Counted from the stretch's first letter, positions 24,018 to 35,743 are shown. The stretch is DNA of 64,000 bases from Pleurodeles waltl (GCF_031143425.1 NC_090451.1:348014339-348078338), one strand, 5' to 3'. Translations and numbers: made by a program. Notes: generated by a model not told the origin, from the sequence alone.

Positions 24018-26910
24018 ATGGCTCATGTGTCTGGGGAAAGGACCCCTGCCTTCACTGCGGAGGAGTTGGAGAAACTGGTGGATGGGGTCCTACACTAGTA
24101 CACTTTACTCTACGGTCCTGCAGACAAACAGGTGAGTACACTGTGAGCATGATGCGTGGGCCATGAATGTATGGAGTGCTGTGTGTGTAAGCCACATGTA
24201 GGGGGGTGCTGAGGCGTCCTGGCCACAGAGCTGCATGTATGGTGATCAATGTATGTGCATCAGGGGATAGGAGGGATCTGGTGGGCCATGAGTGTGACGG
24301 TCCGGACGGTAAACTAATTCCCTTTTCTGCTGTCTTTTCCATGCAGGTCAGCACCCATCAGAAATAGGGTATTTGGCGTGCCATCGCCAAGGAGGTGCGG
24401 ACCCTGGGGGTCTTTGAGAGGCGGAGCACCCACTGCCGCAAACGGTGGGAGGACCTGCACCACTGGACAAGGAAGATGGCGGAGGCCCAGCTGGGCTGGC
24501 CTCCCAACGAGGAAGTGGTACCCGTCGTACCCTGACCCCCCTGATGTTCCGCATCGTGGCAGTGGCCTATCTGGAGTTGGATGAGCGCTTGAGAGCATCA
24601 CAGCAGCCACAAGGGGGTAGTATAATTTCAGATTCATTATTTTGAGCGCGTTAAGGGGTGACCTGGGTGGGTATGTGGACTCTGGGTGTCCCTAGGCCAG
24701 GGCGAACATGGAAGGGTAGGTCCCTTTTTAGGCAGCCTTTGAAGCACTCCAAACCCAATAGTGTTAGTGACCATCTACTACTGGTCAGGTCCTTGTTGTT
24801 TCAGGTGTGCAGCTGATGGCGTTAGGCACTGTACCCCATGGGCTGGTGACTAGCATTCTAACTGGTAGTGCATGGTCTAGGTAATGGGGCTGTTCCCTGT
24901 GAGTTGTGTACAACAACAGTAATGTTGTTGCTGGCATTGACCAAGTGTATCCTCTTTCTCTCCCCCCCTTTTTGTTTTGTCACCCTGTCCTTGTGTGCAT
25001 TAGCGTCATCTGGCGGAGGAGCAGAGGCACTGGCGATGGAGAGAGCTGCATCCCACATGGGCCTGGAGGCTGAATCCAAAGACGGTGAGGGCACCAGTGG
25101 GACGGAGGGCAAGAGGAGCACCACGACGGGGACAGGAGGGGACACCACAGACAGCGACTCCTCCTCCAATGGAAGCTCCCTGGCAGACACCTCTGTACCC
25201 ACCCCAACAACAGCCTCCAACCTCCCTACCAGCACCGCCCTCCCAGCAGCCCCTCATTGTGTTTCCCGTGCCCCCTCACCCAGGAGGATGGGCATCTCCT
25301 TCGCCCCAGGCACCTCAGGCCCTGCCCCAGTCAGCCCTGCTGCCCTCAGTGAGGAGGCTATTGACCTCCTGAGATCCCTCACAGTTGGGTGGTCAACCAT
25401 TCTGAATGCCATCCAGGGTGTCGAGAGGCATTTGCAACAAACAAATGTATACCTGGAGGGCATTCACTCTGGCGTGGGGGCCCAATAGAGAGCATTTCAG
25501 GCTCTGGCCTACACACTGATGGCAACCATTGTCCCTGTCTCTAGCCTCCCCCTTCAACTTCCTCTACCCAGACCCAATCCCCCCAACCCCAGCCTATCCC
25601 ATGCACACCTTCAGACCAGCATTCACCCAAATCAACACACAGAAGTGGCTACGGCAAACACAAGCACCACACTTCATCTCACAGGCACTCACACACGCAC
25701 CATCCCCATGGAGACACACCAACATCTACTGCCTCCACTGTGTCCCCCTCCTCCTCGTCATCCACCTCCCTCCCAGTAGCATCTCCACTCACACCTACAT
25801 GTACTACTTCCTCATCCACTACCTCCATCACCAGCACATCTATCACTACACGCCCCTCACTGGCAGTTACCACCCCCACATCCATGCACATGTCCCCTGT
25901 TTCCTCTCCCAGTGTGTCTGTGACCCCTCCATCCAAAGTACACAAACGCAAGCATCCACCCACCCAACAGCCATCCGCCTCCCAACAGCATCCAGCCCAT
26001 GCACTCAAACTCAGCAGACAGACACCACCTAAAACCACTCCCTCTTCCTCCACTCCCAAACCCTCTCCCTCTTCCTGCTCCAGTGTCCCTAAGAATATTT
26101 TCCTGGCAAACATTGACCTCTTCCCTACCTCTCTCCCCCCTGTCCTTCCCCTCGGGCCAGGGTGGCTAGAACCCAGCCCAGCAACTCAGGCACCAAGTCC
26201 ACGTCTGCTGTGGTCCCTGCACCTATCAGAGGCTCAAAGGGGGCACCCATCAGCCCAGCCAGTGTGCAACCAACCCCTGCCAAGGCCAAAACCATTACTC
26301 CACCTGGCAAGGTGAAGAGGGGGACAACATCCAGCAAGGGGAAGGAGCCACAACCACCCAGCAAGCCCACCTCAAAGACTCTAGCTGCTAGACCCAAGGT
26401 CACACCACCATCTGCCAAGGTGAGGTAGGGGCACAGAACACCAGCCAAGACACTTCAGCCGTCCGAGGCTGCAGGTGAAGGCTTGGTGGCTACCAGCACA
26501 ACTGCCAGCACCGCCACCTGCACCGCGGCCAGCACGGCCAGCAGCCCCGCTGCTAGCACCGCCACAAGCACTGCCACCTGCACCGCCACCTGCACCGCCG
26601 CAAGCACCACTACTGTCAGCAGCAGTAGCCCCAGTGGACAGCCGTCCGAGGCTGCAGGAGAAGGGCTGCAGCCTCCCTCCACCACTGGCAGCCCCATCAC
26701 CTGCACCGTGGCCAGCACCACCACCTGCAACACCGCTAGCACCGCTGCAGGCACCGTCGCAAGCACCACCACCTGCACCACTGACAGTAGCACCACTACC
26801 AGCAGCAGCTGCCCCAGTGGGCAGCCGTCTGGGGCTGCAGGTGAAGGGCTGGAGCCTCCCTCCACCAATGGCAGCACCCCCACCAGCACCAGCACTACCA
26901 CCAGTTTGCA
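24018..26910 (+). pseudogene. Harbinger-2 Myb/SANT-like protein B
   Basis: Exon 1 (24018-24131) has the same 114-base length as in Harbinger-1 and the same GTGAGT donor, but codon 27 is TAG (24096-24098). Exon 2 begins at 24347 after atgcag. It carries the THCRKRWED motif, has one base fewer than Harbinger-1 in the middle, and its downstream donor is altered (gtagta). Exon 3 begins near 25006 and contains the acidic Ser-rich region and PAALSEEAIDLLRSL near 25341. The tail is Ser/Thr/Pro-rich; from 26475 to 26900 it dissolves into Thr/Ala/Ser repeats built from an accacctgcacc-like unit. Confidence 0.65.
26480..26900. repeat. Degenerate cac-rich short tandem repeat
   Basis: Loosely repeated accgccacctgcaccgcc-type units occupy the C-terminal part of gene B. 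A 180-base block including gtccgaggctgcaggtgaag recurs at about 26460, 26645 and 26825, giving three copies of a larger unit. Confidence 0.6.
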
Positions 26911-27038
26911 GCCATAGCCGCCGCAGGATGGAGTCTAGCCCTGCCTCCATAGACTATCATGCAACCTGGTCCCTGCAAATCTTGTGCCTCAGACACCCAG
27001 GTGAGGGACTGTGAACAGCCACACACCAAGTGTTGCAT

Positions 27039-27225
27039 CACTGGGCACAAAGCACCCTCCAGAACCAGTGGAGATATGCATCCACTCACCCTATCCTTGG
27101 CAGGATGAAGCACACTGGGCACAAAGCCCCCTCCAGAACCAGTGGAGATATGCATCCACTCACCCTATCCTTGGCAGGATGAAGCACACTGGGTACAAAG
27201 CCCCCTCCGGAACCAGTGGAGAAAA
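27039..27225. repeat. 74-bp tandem repeat, about 2.5 copies
   Basis: The block cactgggcacaaagcccc starts at 27039, 27113 and 27187, an exact 74-base period. It directly precedes the 55-bp array. Confidence 0.85.
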
Positions 27226-27600
27226 TAATCCACTTGAGAGACAGTGGCCTTGCACTCCCCAGGACCAAGCAGTGGGCAAACCACCCACTTGAGAGGCTGT
27301 GGCCCTGCACTCCTGAGGACTAAGCAGTGGGCAGACCACTCAGTAGAGATACTGTGACTTTGCACTCCCCAGGATCAAGCAGTGGGCAGGCCACCCACTA
27401 GAGAGACTGTGGCTTTGCACTCCCCAGGACCAAGCAGTGGGCAAACCACCCACTTGAGAGACTGTGGCTTTGCACTCCCCTGGACCAAGCAGTGGGCAAA
27501 CCACCCACTTGAGAGAAATTGGCCCTGCACTCCCCAGGACCATGCAGTGGGCAGACCACCTACTTGAGAGACTGTGCCTTGTGCCACCCAGGACATCGCT
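27215..27600. repeat. 55-bp tandem repeat, about 7 copies
   Basis: The marker aagcagtgggca occurs at 27267, 27322, 27377, 27432, 27487 and (as atgcagtgggca) 27542, a constant 55-base step. The reverse-complement unit is present about twice in Harbinger-1 at 3070-3200. Confidence 0.88.
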
Positions 27601-28493
27601 GTGGGCATGGAGCCCCCTCCAGGAGCAGTGGCGTTATTCCATCTTCCAGCTGAGGTGACCTCTCCTTCCCCATCCCCCTTTGGTGCCTGTGTGTTTTCGA
27701 CCTGATGCCTCTGCAGTGTTCTCTCTGTATTGAGGCAGGAGTCAAATGTGGGCTTGGCCTATGAGCTTTGGCCCAGTGGCCCACAGACATTTTGAGTGGA
27801 CAATGTACCGCCTTATGTACATAGTGTATATTTTTGTAAATACTGATTTTCAAATTTATTACGGATATCTGACTATTTCTAATATACCACTGATTTGACA
27901 CAATTCCTTTTGTCCATGCGTTCTTCCAGGGGGTTACGGGGTATAAATGTAATGTTGATGCATCTGTTTGTGTGTATGGTGTTGGGGGTGAGGGTAGGGT
28001 TGGGGGTGTTGCGTGTTGAGTGTGTGTGTCACTCTCTTTTTCCTCCCACCCGCCCCTGTGTACTAGGTGCAGTACTCACCGTGGTCGTTGCCGCCGCCGC
28101 CGTTCGTACTCCTGGTAGATGAGGAGGTAAAGCAGCATGGGCAGGACCTGCAGCTCGGGCTCCATGGCGTCCTGGTTCTTCATTGAGTATCGAGAGGTGA
28201 GTGGTTTCCCTTCTGTGTACTATTTCCGCTGTGCTTTTCATGGCGTTGGTACCACCCCGGAAAAGCTGGCGGATGGGCGGTTTGTGATGGGGTGGATGGT
28301 ACATTGACTTTTGTCTGACTGTTGCCGGTTACTGCCGCGGTGTTTGTTGCTACCACCGTGGCGGTGGGAGTGTTAAAGTAGCTGTATGTGTTGGCGGTTT
28401 CCTCCGTGGTCGTGATTCCATTTTTTTTACCGCCAGCCTGTTGGCGGTACTACCGCTGCTTTAGCACCGACCGCCAGGGTTGTAATGAGGGCC
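27601..28493. other. Harbinger-2 right subterminal region
   Basis: The first part is non-coding. From about 28240 to the end the sequence is rich in ggcggt/accgcc motifs mirroring the left end. Open frames are short shadows. Confidence 0.5.
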
Positions 28494-28496
28494 ATG

Positions 28497-29179
28497 GTAT
28501 TGGACTACTGCAAGGGTCTGGCTGATGTGGTTCGCTCTTTCAGCAGGTGCAGACCACCACCCTGCCACCCATCCACGATCCAGGGCACAACCTGAGAGCC
28601 AGTGACTGGGTAATTGTCAGAAAGCATGTTCGCAAGACTTGTTTGGAGCCACTTTCGAGGGGTCCTTACCAGGTGGTGTTAACAACTAAGGCAGCTGTGA
28701 AGTGTGCAGGACTCCCGTACTGGATACACGCAAGTCATACAAAGAGAGTGGTATGTCCACCAGATCATGAGGAATCATTGTTGAAAGCACCAACAACAGT
28801 AAAACAGGTCACCCCACCAGAGCCAGAAAAAGAGCCAATAGAGCCTGAAGTCGAACCAGAGCTCGTGGAAGATGGTTCTATTACCTCTGTAATAGACGAA
28901 GGTGAAGAATTTCAGGAGGGTGCAGAAGAATCAGTCTCAACGGATACAGCAGGAGAGCCTAGCTCAGCAGGGGTTCTCCCAGAAGCAGACGGTGCTGAAA
29001 AGCAGACAGAGCAAGTGCCAGACCAAGAAGGGGAAAGAGTTAAGACGGATCAAAGTCAAAGTGATCCGACTACCATAGAGAAAGAGAAGGAGAAGAGTCC
29101 AATCCTAAGAAGAATATTGACAGAAGGAACAAGAAAAGGAGATAATTGGCCTGAATCACAGATAGGGAAGAAAAAGTAA
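28497..29179 (+). pseudogene. Retroviral integrase C-terminal domain with long acidic tail
   Basis: Resuming after the ATG duplication, the frame has NLRASDWVIVRKHV and a GPYQVVLTT segment followed by WIHASHTKRV, the GPY-type C-terminal domain of class I integrases. It continues in frame for about 130 residues of Glu/Pro-rich, then Lys/Glu-rich sequence ending KKK at 29178, with no recognised domain. The tail is longer than the short one usual for this class. It may include the start of a further product. Confidence 0.75.
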
Positions 29180-29658
29180 TTGGTCATAAATGAAACAATA
29201 GAGGAAGAAGTGGATACTACGACAAAAGAAGAATTGAGTGAAGGAGAACTAAGTGGTGATCGAAAGTTGAAAAGAAAGAGAATAGCAAGTCGACGTTATG
29301 CAGGTCCTGAATGGGCGTATGCAACTACCAATGAATGGCACATGAGTTTATGTGTTTTTGTTTAGATAGAGAAGTTCTGAGTCAGTACTTTGATGTAACC
29401 TGAAGGTGATCAAGGAGCTGAATTGTTGAGCTAATCTGAAAAACCTAAGAAAGAGACTGTTTAAAAATAAAACTGAAAGAGACTTTGATAAACTGATTTG
29501 ACACTGAAAACTGGATGTGACAAGCTGCTAATTGATTTTGACAAAGGAAAAGGGTTCCTGGATGTGAAACTGAACTGTGAGAGAAGAATTTTTCTTCATT
29601 TTTGATATTATTGCACTTTATATAAGAGTTACTTCTGCTTTCTGATTGTTTACAGATC
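29180..29658 (+). other. Region between integrase tail and env
   Basis: A 61-codon charged frame (29180-29365) continues the acidic/basic character of the integrase tail after one stop and includes the basic string KLKRKR. From 29366 to 29658 the sequence is AT-rich with no coding signal. A splice acceptor-like tttacag at about 29650-29656 lies just before the env ATG. Confidence 0.45.
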
Positions 29659-30906
29659 ATGGCTGAGTTAAATAATCAAGATGAAATTGCTAGGTGCTGT
29701 AGATACATGTGTGTTGGATTGGCAGCTATGTGTGGAATCTTGTTTATAGTAATGATTGTGGGAATGTCTGTTCATGATATGAAAAGAGCTACTTTTACTT
29801 CTGCTCCTGAAACTATTACACTAACAGCTTTAGAGAGGTTTAAATTAGATGAGAAGTACTTGCATGTTTATACTAATACACAAGGAGAGCTTTCTCCTAA
29901 TGTTTTCTATTGATTGTTAAGTGAGTATGTTGAAACAATGGATGCAAGAAATTGTCTTGTATGTACGCAAATTCCTTCATCAGTAGAAGAAGGAGTTACG
30001 TACCATAGTCTTCCATTAACATATGAAATAAGATGTAGCTTGCTACTAACAAGATTCTATAACCAAGAGTATATACATTATTTTTATTCCAACTATGATG
30101 TTGTGTTTTTGTTTGTTCCCATTATTAGATACCTGAGCAAACTAGCTAGAGAGCATGATATAGTACTAATTAGAGGATTTTTTGAGCCAACACTAACATT
30201 TGGGACCGCATGTGCGCATCGTAATAACCTTACATGGTTGCTCACAAAAGAGAATGATTATGCTTACACTGCTATTAAGACGCAAGGGAAATTAGCATTA
30301 GATGCATTACACGTAGGGAAGCTTTGTATATATAGGCTAAAATCACACACTGACACTTTATTTGTGGGAACGAGTGAATGTAGGCATGTGTTTTTGTTTC
30401 AGAGTAAGTGGACTTTTATGCTGAATGGTCAGGACCCTCCTGCAATTCCTGGGATCTATTAAATTTGTGGACTTAATGCTTATTACCGTCTTCCAAGAGG
30501 ATGGTATGGGACATGTTATTTGGGGATAGTTTTCCCTAAAATTTATAAGATAGATGACTTAAAGAAGTTTCTGAAATTGACTGAATTACATCATAAGCGA
30601 CAGAGGAGGGAAACCTCTTCTGATATTGTGGGATATATCTTTGGTGCAGTGATTCCTTCAGTGGGAGTCATTCTGAATTCAAACAAGAAATGAAAGTTGT
30701 CTACTATTGTGGATAACATGCTGACAAACTTTACAGGGGCAATACTCCCGTTAGATACTGAATTAGCCGCGGATAGAGCTATGGCACTTCAAAATAGACT
30801 TGTTTTAGACATTCTTTTAGCGAAAGACAGCAGAGTTCGTAGGATGATAAATGCTAGGCATTGTTGTTCGTATATTCTGAACAACGATAGGGAGATAAGA
30901 GACTAA
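29659..30906 (+). pseudogene. Retroviral envelope glycoprotein remnant
   Basis: The frame opens at ATG 29659. Residues about 19-38 form a strongly hydrophobic segment (signal or signal-anchor), followed by a short extracellular-type stretch that stops at 29911. The surface-subunit-like frame continues 29914-30462 with several Cys. After another stop, a polybasic furin-like cleavage site (RQRR, near 30600) is followed by a hydrophobic fusion-peptide-like stretch and, in the 30697-30906 frame, a helical transmembrane-subunit ectodomain ending near a CC pair. A MITE interrupts it at 30907. Stops and frame changes make it inactive. Assignment rests on position and architecture. Confidence 0.65.
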
Positions 30907-31453
30907 GGGCTGTGGGATGCAATACCATTTGCGACCGCGTACGCGGTCGCAAATGGCATCGCAGTTACCATCCACTTCAAGTGGATGGTAACCCACTCGC
31001 AAATTGGAAGGGGTCCCCATGGGACCCCTTCCAGTTTGTGACTGGACCCCAAAATATTTTTTCAGGGCAGGGAGTGGTCCAAGGGACCACTCCCTGCCCT
31101 GAAAAAATACCGAAACAAAAGGTTTCGTTTTTTTTGCAGTGCAGCTCGTTTTCCTGTCAGGAAAACGGGCTACACTTCAAAAAAAAAACTGCTTTATTTA
31201 AAAGCAGGTCGCGAACATGGAGGTCTGCTGACGTCAGCAGGCCTCCATGTTAGCGAGTGCCCATACTCGCTATGGGGCCTCAATTTGCGACCCACCTCAT
31301 GAATATTCATGAGGTGGGTCATTGCGACCCCATAGCGAGTTGCAGTCGGTGTCTGAGACACCGTACTGCATTGGGAATTGCGACTTGCAATTTGCGAGTC
31401 GCTCCGACTCGCAAATTGCAAGTCGCAATTCCCAACTTTCGTACATCTGGCCC
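30907..31453. mobile_element. 547-bp palindrome-rich MITE (Harbinger-like)
   Basis: It is flanked by TAA on both sides (30904-30906 and 31454-31456). The right end reads gtacatctggccc, the inverse of the gggccagatgtat start of Harbinger-3, so it is probably a non-autonomous relative. The left end (gggctgtggg) is only partly similar. The body is a chain of palindromes, for example gcgaccgcgtacgcggtcgc at about 30931, gtccatgggac-type at about 31010, a 25-base arm pair around 31055-31105, and a long arm pair around 31370-31435. It has no coding capacity. Confidence 0.75.
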
Positions 31454-31456
31454 TAA

Positions 31457-31810
31457 CTCACCAATCTGACTAACTCAAGTAAGGATTTGAAAGAATTTAA
31501 GGAACCAGGTGTTTGGGAAAAGGTTAGAAAAGGATTTGCTTCAGTGGGAAATTGGCTTAGTAAAATTTGGAACGGGTGTCATTAAAAATCATAAAGGGAA
31601 TATTAATTGTGATTGCTTGAATATTTCGATTATGGGTTATATGTAAATTATGTCAAAAGATAAAATTTAAAAGATCTAAAAATCATCAGAAGAGGAAAGA
31701 ACGAAACAGGGAAAGAATTTATAGGCAACATTTAAGAAGGAGGCAAAATACAGCTGAAACAGAATTATGAAATGTTCGAAAATGGAAGGTGTGATCACAT
31801 ATTTAGTCAC
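31457..31810 (+). pseudogene. Env 3' end and untranslated tail
   Basis: After the MITE, a short frame with a Trp-rich, KVRKGFASVGNWLSKIWNG-like segment continues the transmembrane subunit. The following AT-rich part could encode the membrane anchor but is broken by stops. It ends at the polypurine tract. Confidence 0.45.
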
Positions 31811-31822
31811 CAGAGGAGGGAC
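31811..31822 (+). other. Polypurine tract
   Basis: The purine-rich string cagaggagggac immediately precedes the TG of the 3' LTR, as required for plus-strand priming in retroviruses. Confidence 0.75.
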
Positions 31823-33272
31823 TGTTGAGGCAAATATGCTAAATAGAAATTATTAATGAATGTTTATATGTTTTGATTAACAAAGCTCATTAAGAAATTA
31901 ATTGTAGAGAAAATAATCTGCACGTTTGAAAATGTGCCCAAGGGGAGTAGTAGCCACTTATACAAAGTTATACTAAAATGACTAAAAATTTGTGAAATAA
32001 TGAAAATGTGTAATAATAATGTAGTAATGTGCCATAATGAGATGTATAAGCTATGTTTTGCATTAAATGATAGAAGCTAACTTAGCCGATGTCATGGCCT
32101 AGTCTTGCCAGGCCTCATGCAGAAGCAGAATTAATAAACGTACAATGTAGAAGTTACTGTTGCCTGCGAACTGACCATGAACCGTGTGCTTAGCTAGAAT
32201 TTTCTGCAATGTACCAACGGACAAGAGAAGATGAAGTCAATTTGATACAATTATGTGTAGAGTAGGCTGAATGTACTCTCCCAGGACTTGAACAATGAGA
32301 GCACTGACTGAAGAGGAACATGCAACATTTTCGATACCTGAAGAGCCGGATGATGAAGACATCGTACAGTGGACCAATCAGTGAACTAAGAAAGACGAGA
32401 ATTGAGAACTCATAGATATGTACAATAAAATGTATTGGGTAATGTCACCTATGGAAGACTAATTGACCAATTTGAAATTAGGGGGATGGACAGAAAAACT
32501 CTAATAAAAAGTCATGACAAGGGGCTAAAACTTCAGATGTAAAGGGAGAATTGATGACGTCAGGAGACGCGGTTCGGGATTCTGTCACTGGGCTCATGCC
32601 CTTGAGAGCCTGATGCCTTGCTGATCTATGGATGAACTGAAGATGAAGACTGACTTTGTTGCTGATCCATTCCGTGGATAGGTAGCTATTACAAGGTGAT
32701 TGACTAACTTTGTGCCTTTTCTTCTAGGTACCAACTGCGGTGTTTTATAGTTTTTCTTCTAGCTAGATGTTTTCCAAATTCATGTTTTCTAAATTGTTTT
32801 CACATGAAATACCACATGCTGATGCTAATCTGGGTTAGGAAGGTTATTTTCTGGGTGACATTGACAGTGACAAATGCTTGACAAACTGATTGATATATTC
32901 ATCTTTGTTCGCTTACGTTAAAGCTTTCGATCACATGTTTCCTCAAGTTCTGATTAGATTGTGTTATTGGTGGTCGCTAATAATCTAATTCTGAGCTGAT
33001 TAAATAAAGTTTGAGTTAATCAAATTCATTATAATTATAATTAATAGGGAAATAAATATTTGTTAAACACTTCATCGAGTTGTGGTTATTCATGAATTGT
33101 TGTTATATTTACTTATTGGCTAATGATTCTCTTACTTGTTATTGAGTGATTATATTGATTATTGATGTCACTGGTCATTACATTACTAGTATTCTCCATG
33201 CGGTCCAGAAGGTTAATTGAGCTATACGCGTCCCCTTGTAAGTTTACTTATTAAGAACCAGGCACGTAAGCA
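31823..33272 (+). repeat. Retroviral 3' LTR
   Basis: It begins TGTTGAGGCAAATATG and ends GTAAGCA. It aligns with the 5' LTR over its whole length (1450 against 1462 bases) with scattered substitutions and small indels, including an additional tgatgacgtcagg-like string near 32553. The ACAC duplication and DIRS sequence follow at 33273. Confidence 0.88.
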
Positions 33273-33533
33273 ACACCAACTCTCATTGAGCTGCTTTGGG
33301 CCCCTTTCCTACTGGAAGATTCCTTTCCTGAATTTAATTCATGAATTTTTGTTATATTTGTTTGTTGACTAATGTTATATTTGTTTAATGACTAATGATT
33401 CTCTTAGTTGTAATTGATTGATTATATTGATTATTGATGTCACTGGTCATTACATTACTAGGATACTCCGTGCGATCCAAAAGGTTCATCGAGCTATACA
33501 CGTCCCCTTTTAAGTTTACTTATTAAGAACCAG
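33273..33533. repeat. Tandem duplication across the 3' LTR/DIRS junction
   Basis: About 65 bases of DIRS flank (33273-33337, starting acaccaactctc) are followed by a second copy of the LTR 3' end (33338-33533). That copy is completed at 37151-37161 beyond Harbinger-3, and then by the DIRS flank again. Thus a segment of roughly 260 bases spanning the junction exists twice in direct orientation. The second copy also has a small internal duplication near 33346-33390 (ttatatttgttt). Confidence 0.8.
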
Positions 33534-33888
33534 GGGCCAGATGTATGAAAAAAAACCTTTGCGAATCGCAAAAAGCGATTTTTAAGAAATCGCTATTTCT
33601 GAGTCGCAAAATGCAATGTAACAAAATTGCGATTCGGAAATAGCGATTTCTTAAAAATCGCTAATGCAATTTGCGAGGCCCAAATACCGAATCGCAAAAA
33701 AATGTGCGATTCGGTATTTGAAAATCGCAAATTGCGAAACCGCACACCTTGTACAGCCTGATGACATCACAAGCAGGAAGTGAGTCAGCCCAGGCTGTTT
33801 CCAGGTGCCACACCCAAAGGAGCAGTGAGAGAGACACAGCCCAGCCCCAGGGAGCAAGTCTGTGAGCAAGCCAAGACTGCACATCACC

Positions 33889-35548
33889 ATGGCCAATTCT
33901 GCTAATGGAAAGGAGAAGGGAGAGAGGAAGAGAAAACTGAAGTTCAGTGAGCTGGAACTGGAGGTGCTCACTGAGAAGGTGGTGAGGAGCCATGACTGGC
34001 TTTTTGGGAAGAGCTCACTCCAGGTCCCAGAGAATGAGAAGCGCAAACTCTGGGCTGACATACAAACCAAAATATGCGCAGTGGGGGTTGTGCAGCGCTC
34101 AGTGGAGGAGATTTGAAAGTGGTGGTACGACCTGGGTTCCTGCGCCAATGAGAGGGTGGCCAGCAGACTACAGGAGGCAAGGAGCACAGGAGGCGGACCA
34201 TCCACCCAGACACTCTTCACCCCATGGAAGACCTGGTGGAGTCGACACTGCTCCCAGAAGCTGTCAGTGGGGTCACTGACATAGACAGGTCCGGCACACC
34301 AAGCACCAGTAAAGGTAAGTGCAATACTGAAATGTAACCCCATATGTGTATGTACAAATGCCCCTTAGGAATTAGCAACTAGTGCAAAGCATTGTGAAAA
34401 GTAGTCCATTCCACATCTTAGAAGCGGCACAACAATGCCTTATGGGAGTGGTAGTCCACAACCCAGAGCTGAAAGTAGCACATAGAATGTAATTAAGTAG
34501 AGCGACACCCAGAAGAACACAACGCCCACTACATAGTGATATGATGTAACTGTACATTTATTACCATTGTGCAACATTTGGTGATACACACATAAATGAC
34601 ATGCTGCACATTGTTGTTGCAGATGGCCCAGGCCCAGCGGCATCAGCATGTGCCTTTGTGGGGGATGCTGAAACACAGCCTACATCAGACACCAACACCA
34701 GCGAGTCAGTGAGTATTGCGCCAATCAGACGCAGGGCAAGGGTTGTTCCTCTCCCAGATTTGAGCCAGGACTCAGATGACAAGCGGGATATAGGCCACAC
34801 TCCATCCCCAGAAGCCAGATCCACTGTAAGGCAGGAGTCTCAGCCCCAGCGTCACTCAACACCCCACAAGATGCCTCTGGATGCAGGCACACAGCACGTA
34901 GAAGTAGGTGAGGGCCCATCATTCTTCGTTGGCCTGGAATCCTCTATGCTTAAAGTGCAGCGCCTGCAAAATAAGAAGATGACGGCAATGCACAGGCAGA
35001 TGCAGGCACACAATACCAACATGGGGGGGCTGCATAAGCAGTTGGAGTGTCTTAATTCAAACATTTGCAAGCTGCATGAGGGACAGATCACAGCTGCGGA
35101 GAACGCCAGGGAACTGACCAATGCAGTGAAGGAACTCTGTACAGAGATAAGGCATGAGATAGTCAGCCACTGCAGGCATGAGTGGCGATTCATGGGGATG
35201 TTAAGTGGATTTTGTAGATCTGTCAATCGCCTTGTGACATCTACTGCCCTCACATCGCAGAGTGCTGTGGCCGCACAGGTGGAACCAGCACACAGCAGTC
35301 AGGATGTAGCCCAGGGACTGGTCCAGATTACAAATGTTCTGGATACTATGCTGATGAACCGCAGTGCTACACCCAGTGAACTTGGACTAGGGGAGACTGA
35401 GGAGTCATCTAGCCTCAGCAGCCTTGCAGTGCCCACGACAGATCCTAGGCATTGCAGTGCCAGGCACAGCACTGCCACTGAGGCAGATACCAGAGGTGCC
35501 GGCGAGGACACTGCACACTCGAGTGGATTGCGTGGCCGTAAAAAGTGA
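33889..35548 (+). pseudogene. Harbinger-3 Myb/SANT-like protein (two exons)
   Basis: The chosen start is ATG 33889 (MANSANGKEKG); an upstream in-frame ATG lies at 33862. Exon 1 (to 34314, then GTAAGT) has a basic N-terminus, then KFSELELEVLTEKVVRSHDW, the start of a Myb/SANT-like trihelix similar to NAIF1-type proteins. A TGA at 34114-34116 replaces the expected basic residue before KWWYDL, and a one-base shift follows near 34220. Exon 2 begins at about 34621 after ttgcag and runs to 35548: an acidic linker, then a long helical, probably coiled-coil region (LKVQRLQNKKMTAMHRQMQA, LHEGQITAAENARELTNAVK) and a basic RGRKK end. It probably works as a transposase partner. Confidence 0.7.
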
Positions 35549-35559
35549 CTTTGATGGCC

Positions 35560-35743
35560 ACAGGGGACTGACTGCATATTTTGTTTTACAGTGAACTATG
35601 AAGACAATAGTGAGACACTGTAAATGGTTCTTTAATGACACATGTGTTTATTATTTTTTCCTAGTGACACTTATATTACCTGAAGTTAAGGTAATAAAGG
35701 TACTAACTACCAGAACACGTCAGTGAAGTTGTTTGTGTTGTTA
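35560..35743. other. Convergent 3' ends in Harbinger-3
   Basis: A short AT-rich spacer lies between the two genes. An aataaagg string at 35693 could serve the plus-strand gene as a polyadenylation signal. Confidence 0.4.

Larger units (their letters stand above)
19918..28493 (+). mobile_element. Harbinger-2: 8.6-kb PIF/Harbinger transposon, same family as Harbinger-1
   Basis: The ends ggccatcaatacaaccctgg (19918) and its imperfect inverted partner (ending 28493) resemble the Harbinger-1 termini, sharing the accctggYggt core at the same spacing. The duplication is ATG (19915-19917 and 28494-28496). Integrase coding continues on both sides. Contents mirror Harbinger-1 in the opposite orientation: protein A (plus), transposase (minus), protein B (plus), then minisatellites. 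Damage is more advanced than in Harbinger-1. Confidence 0.88.
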
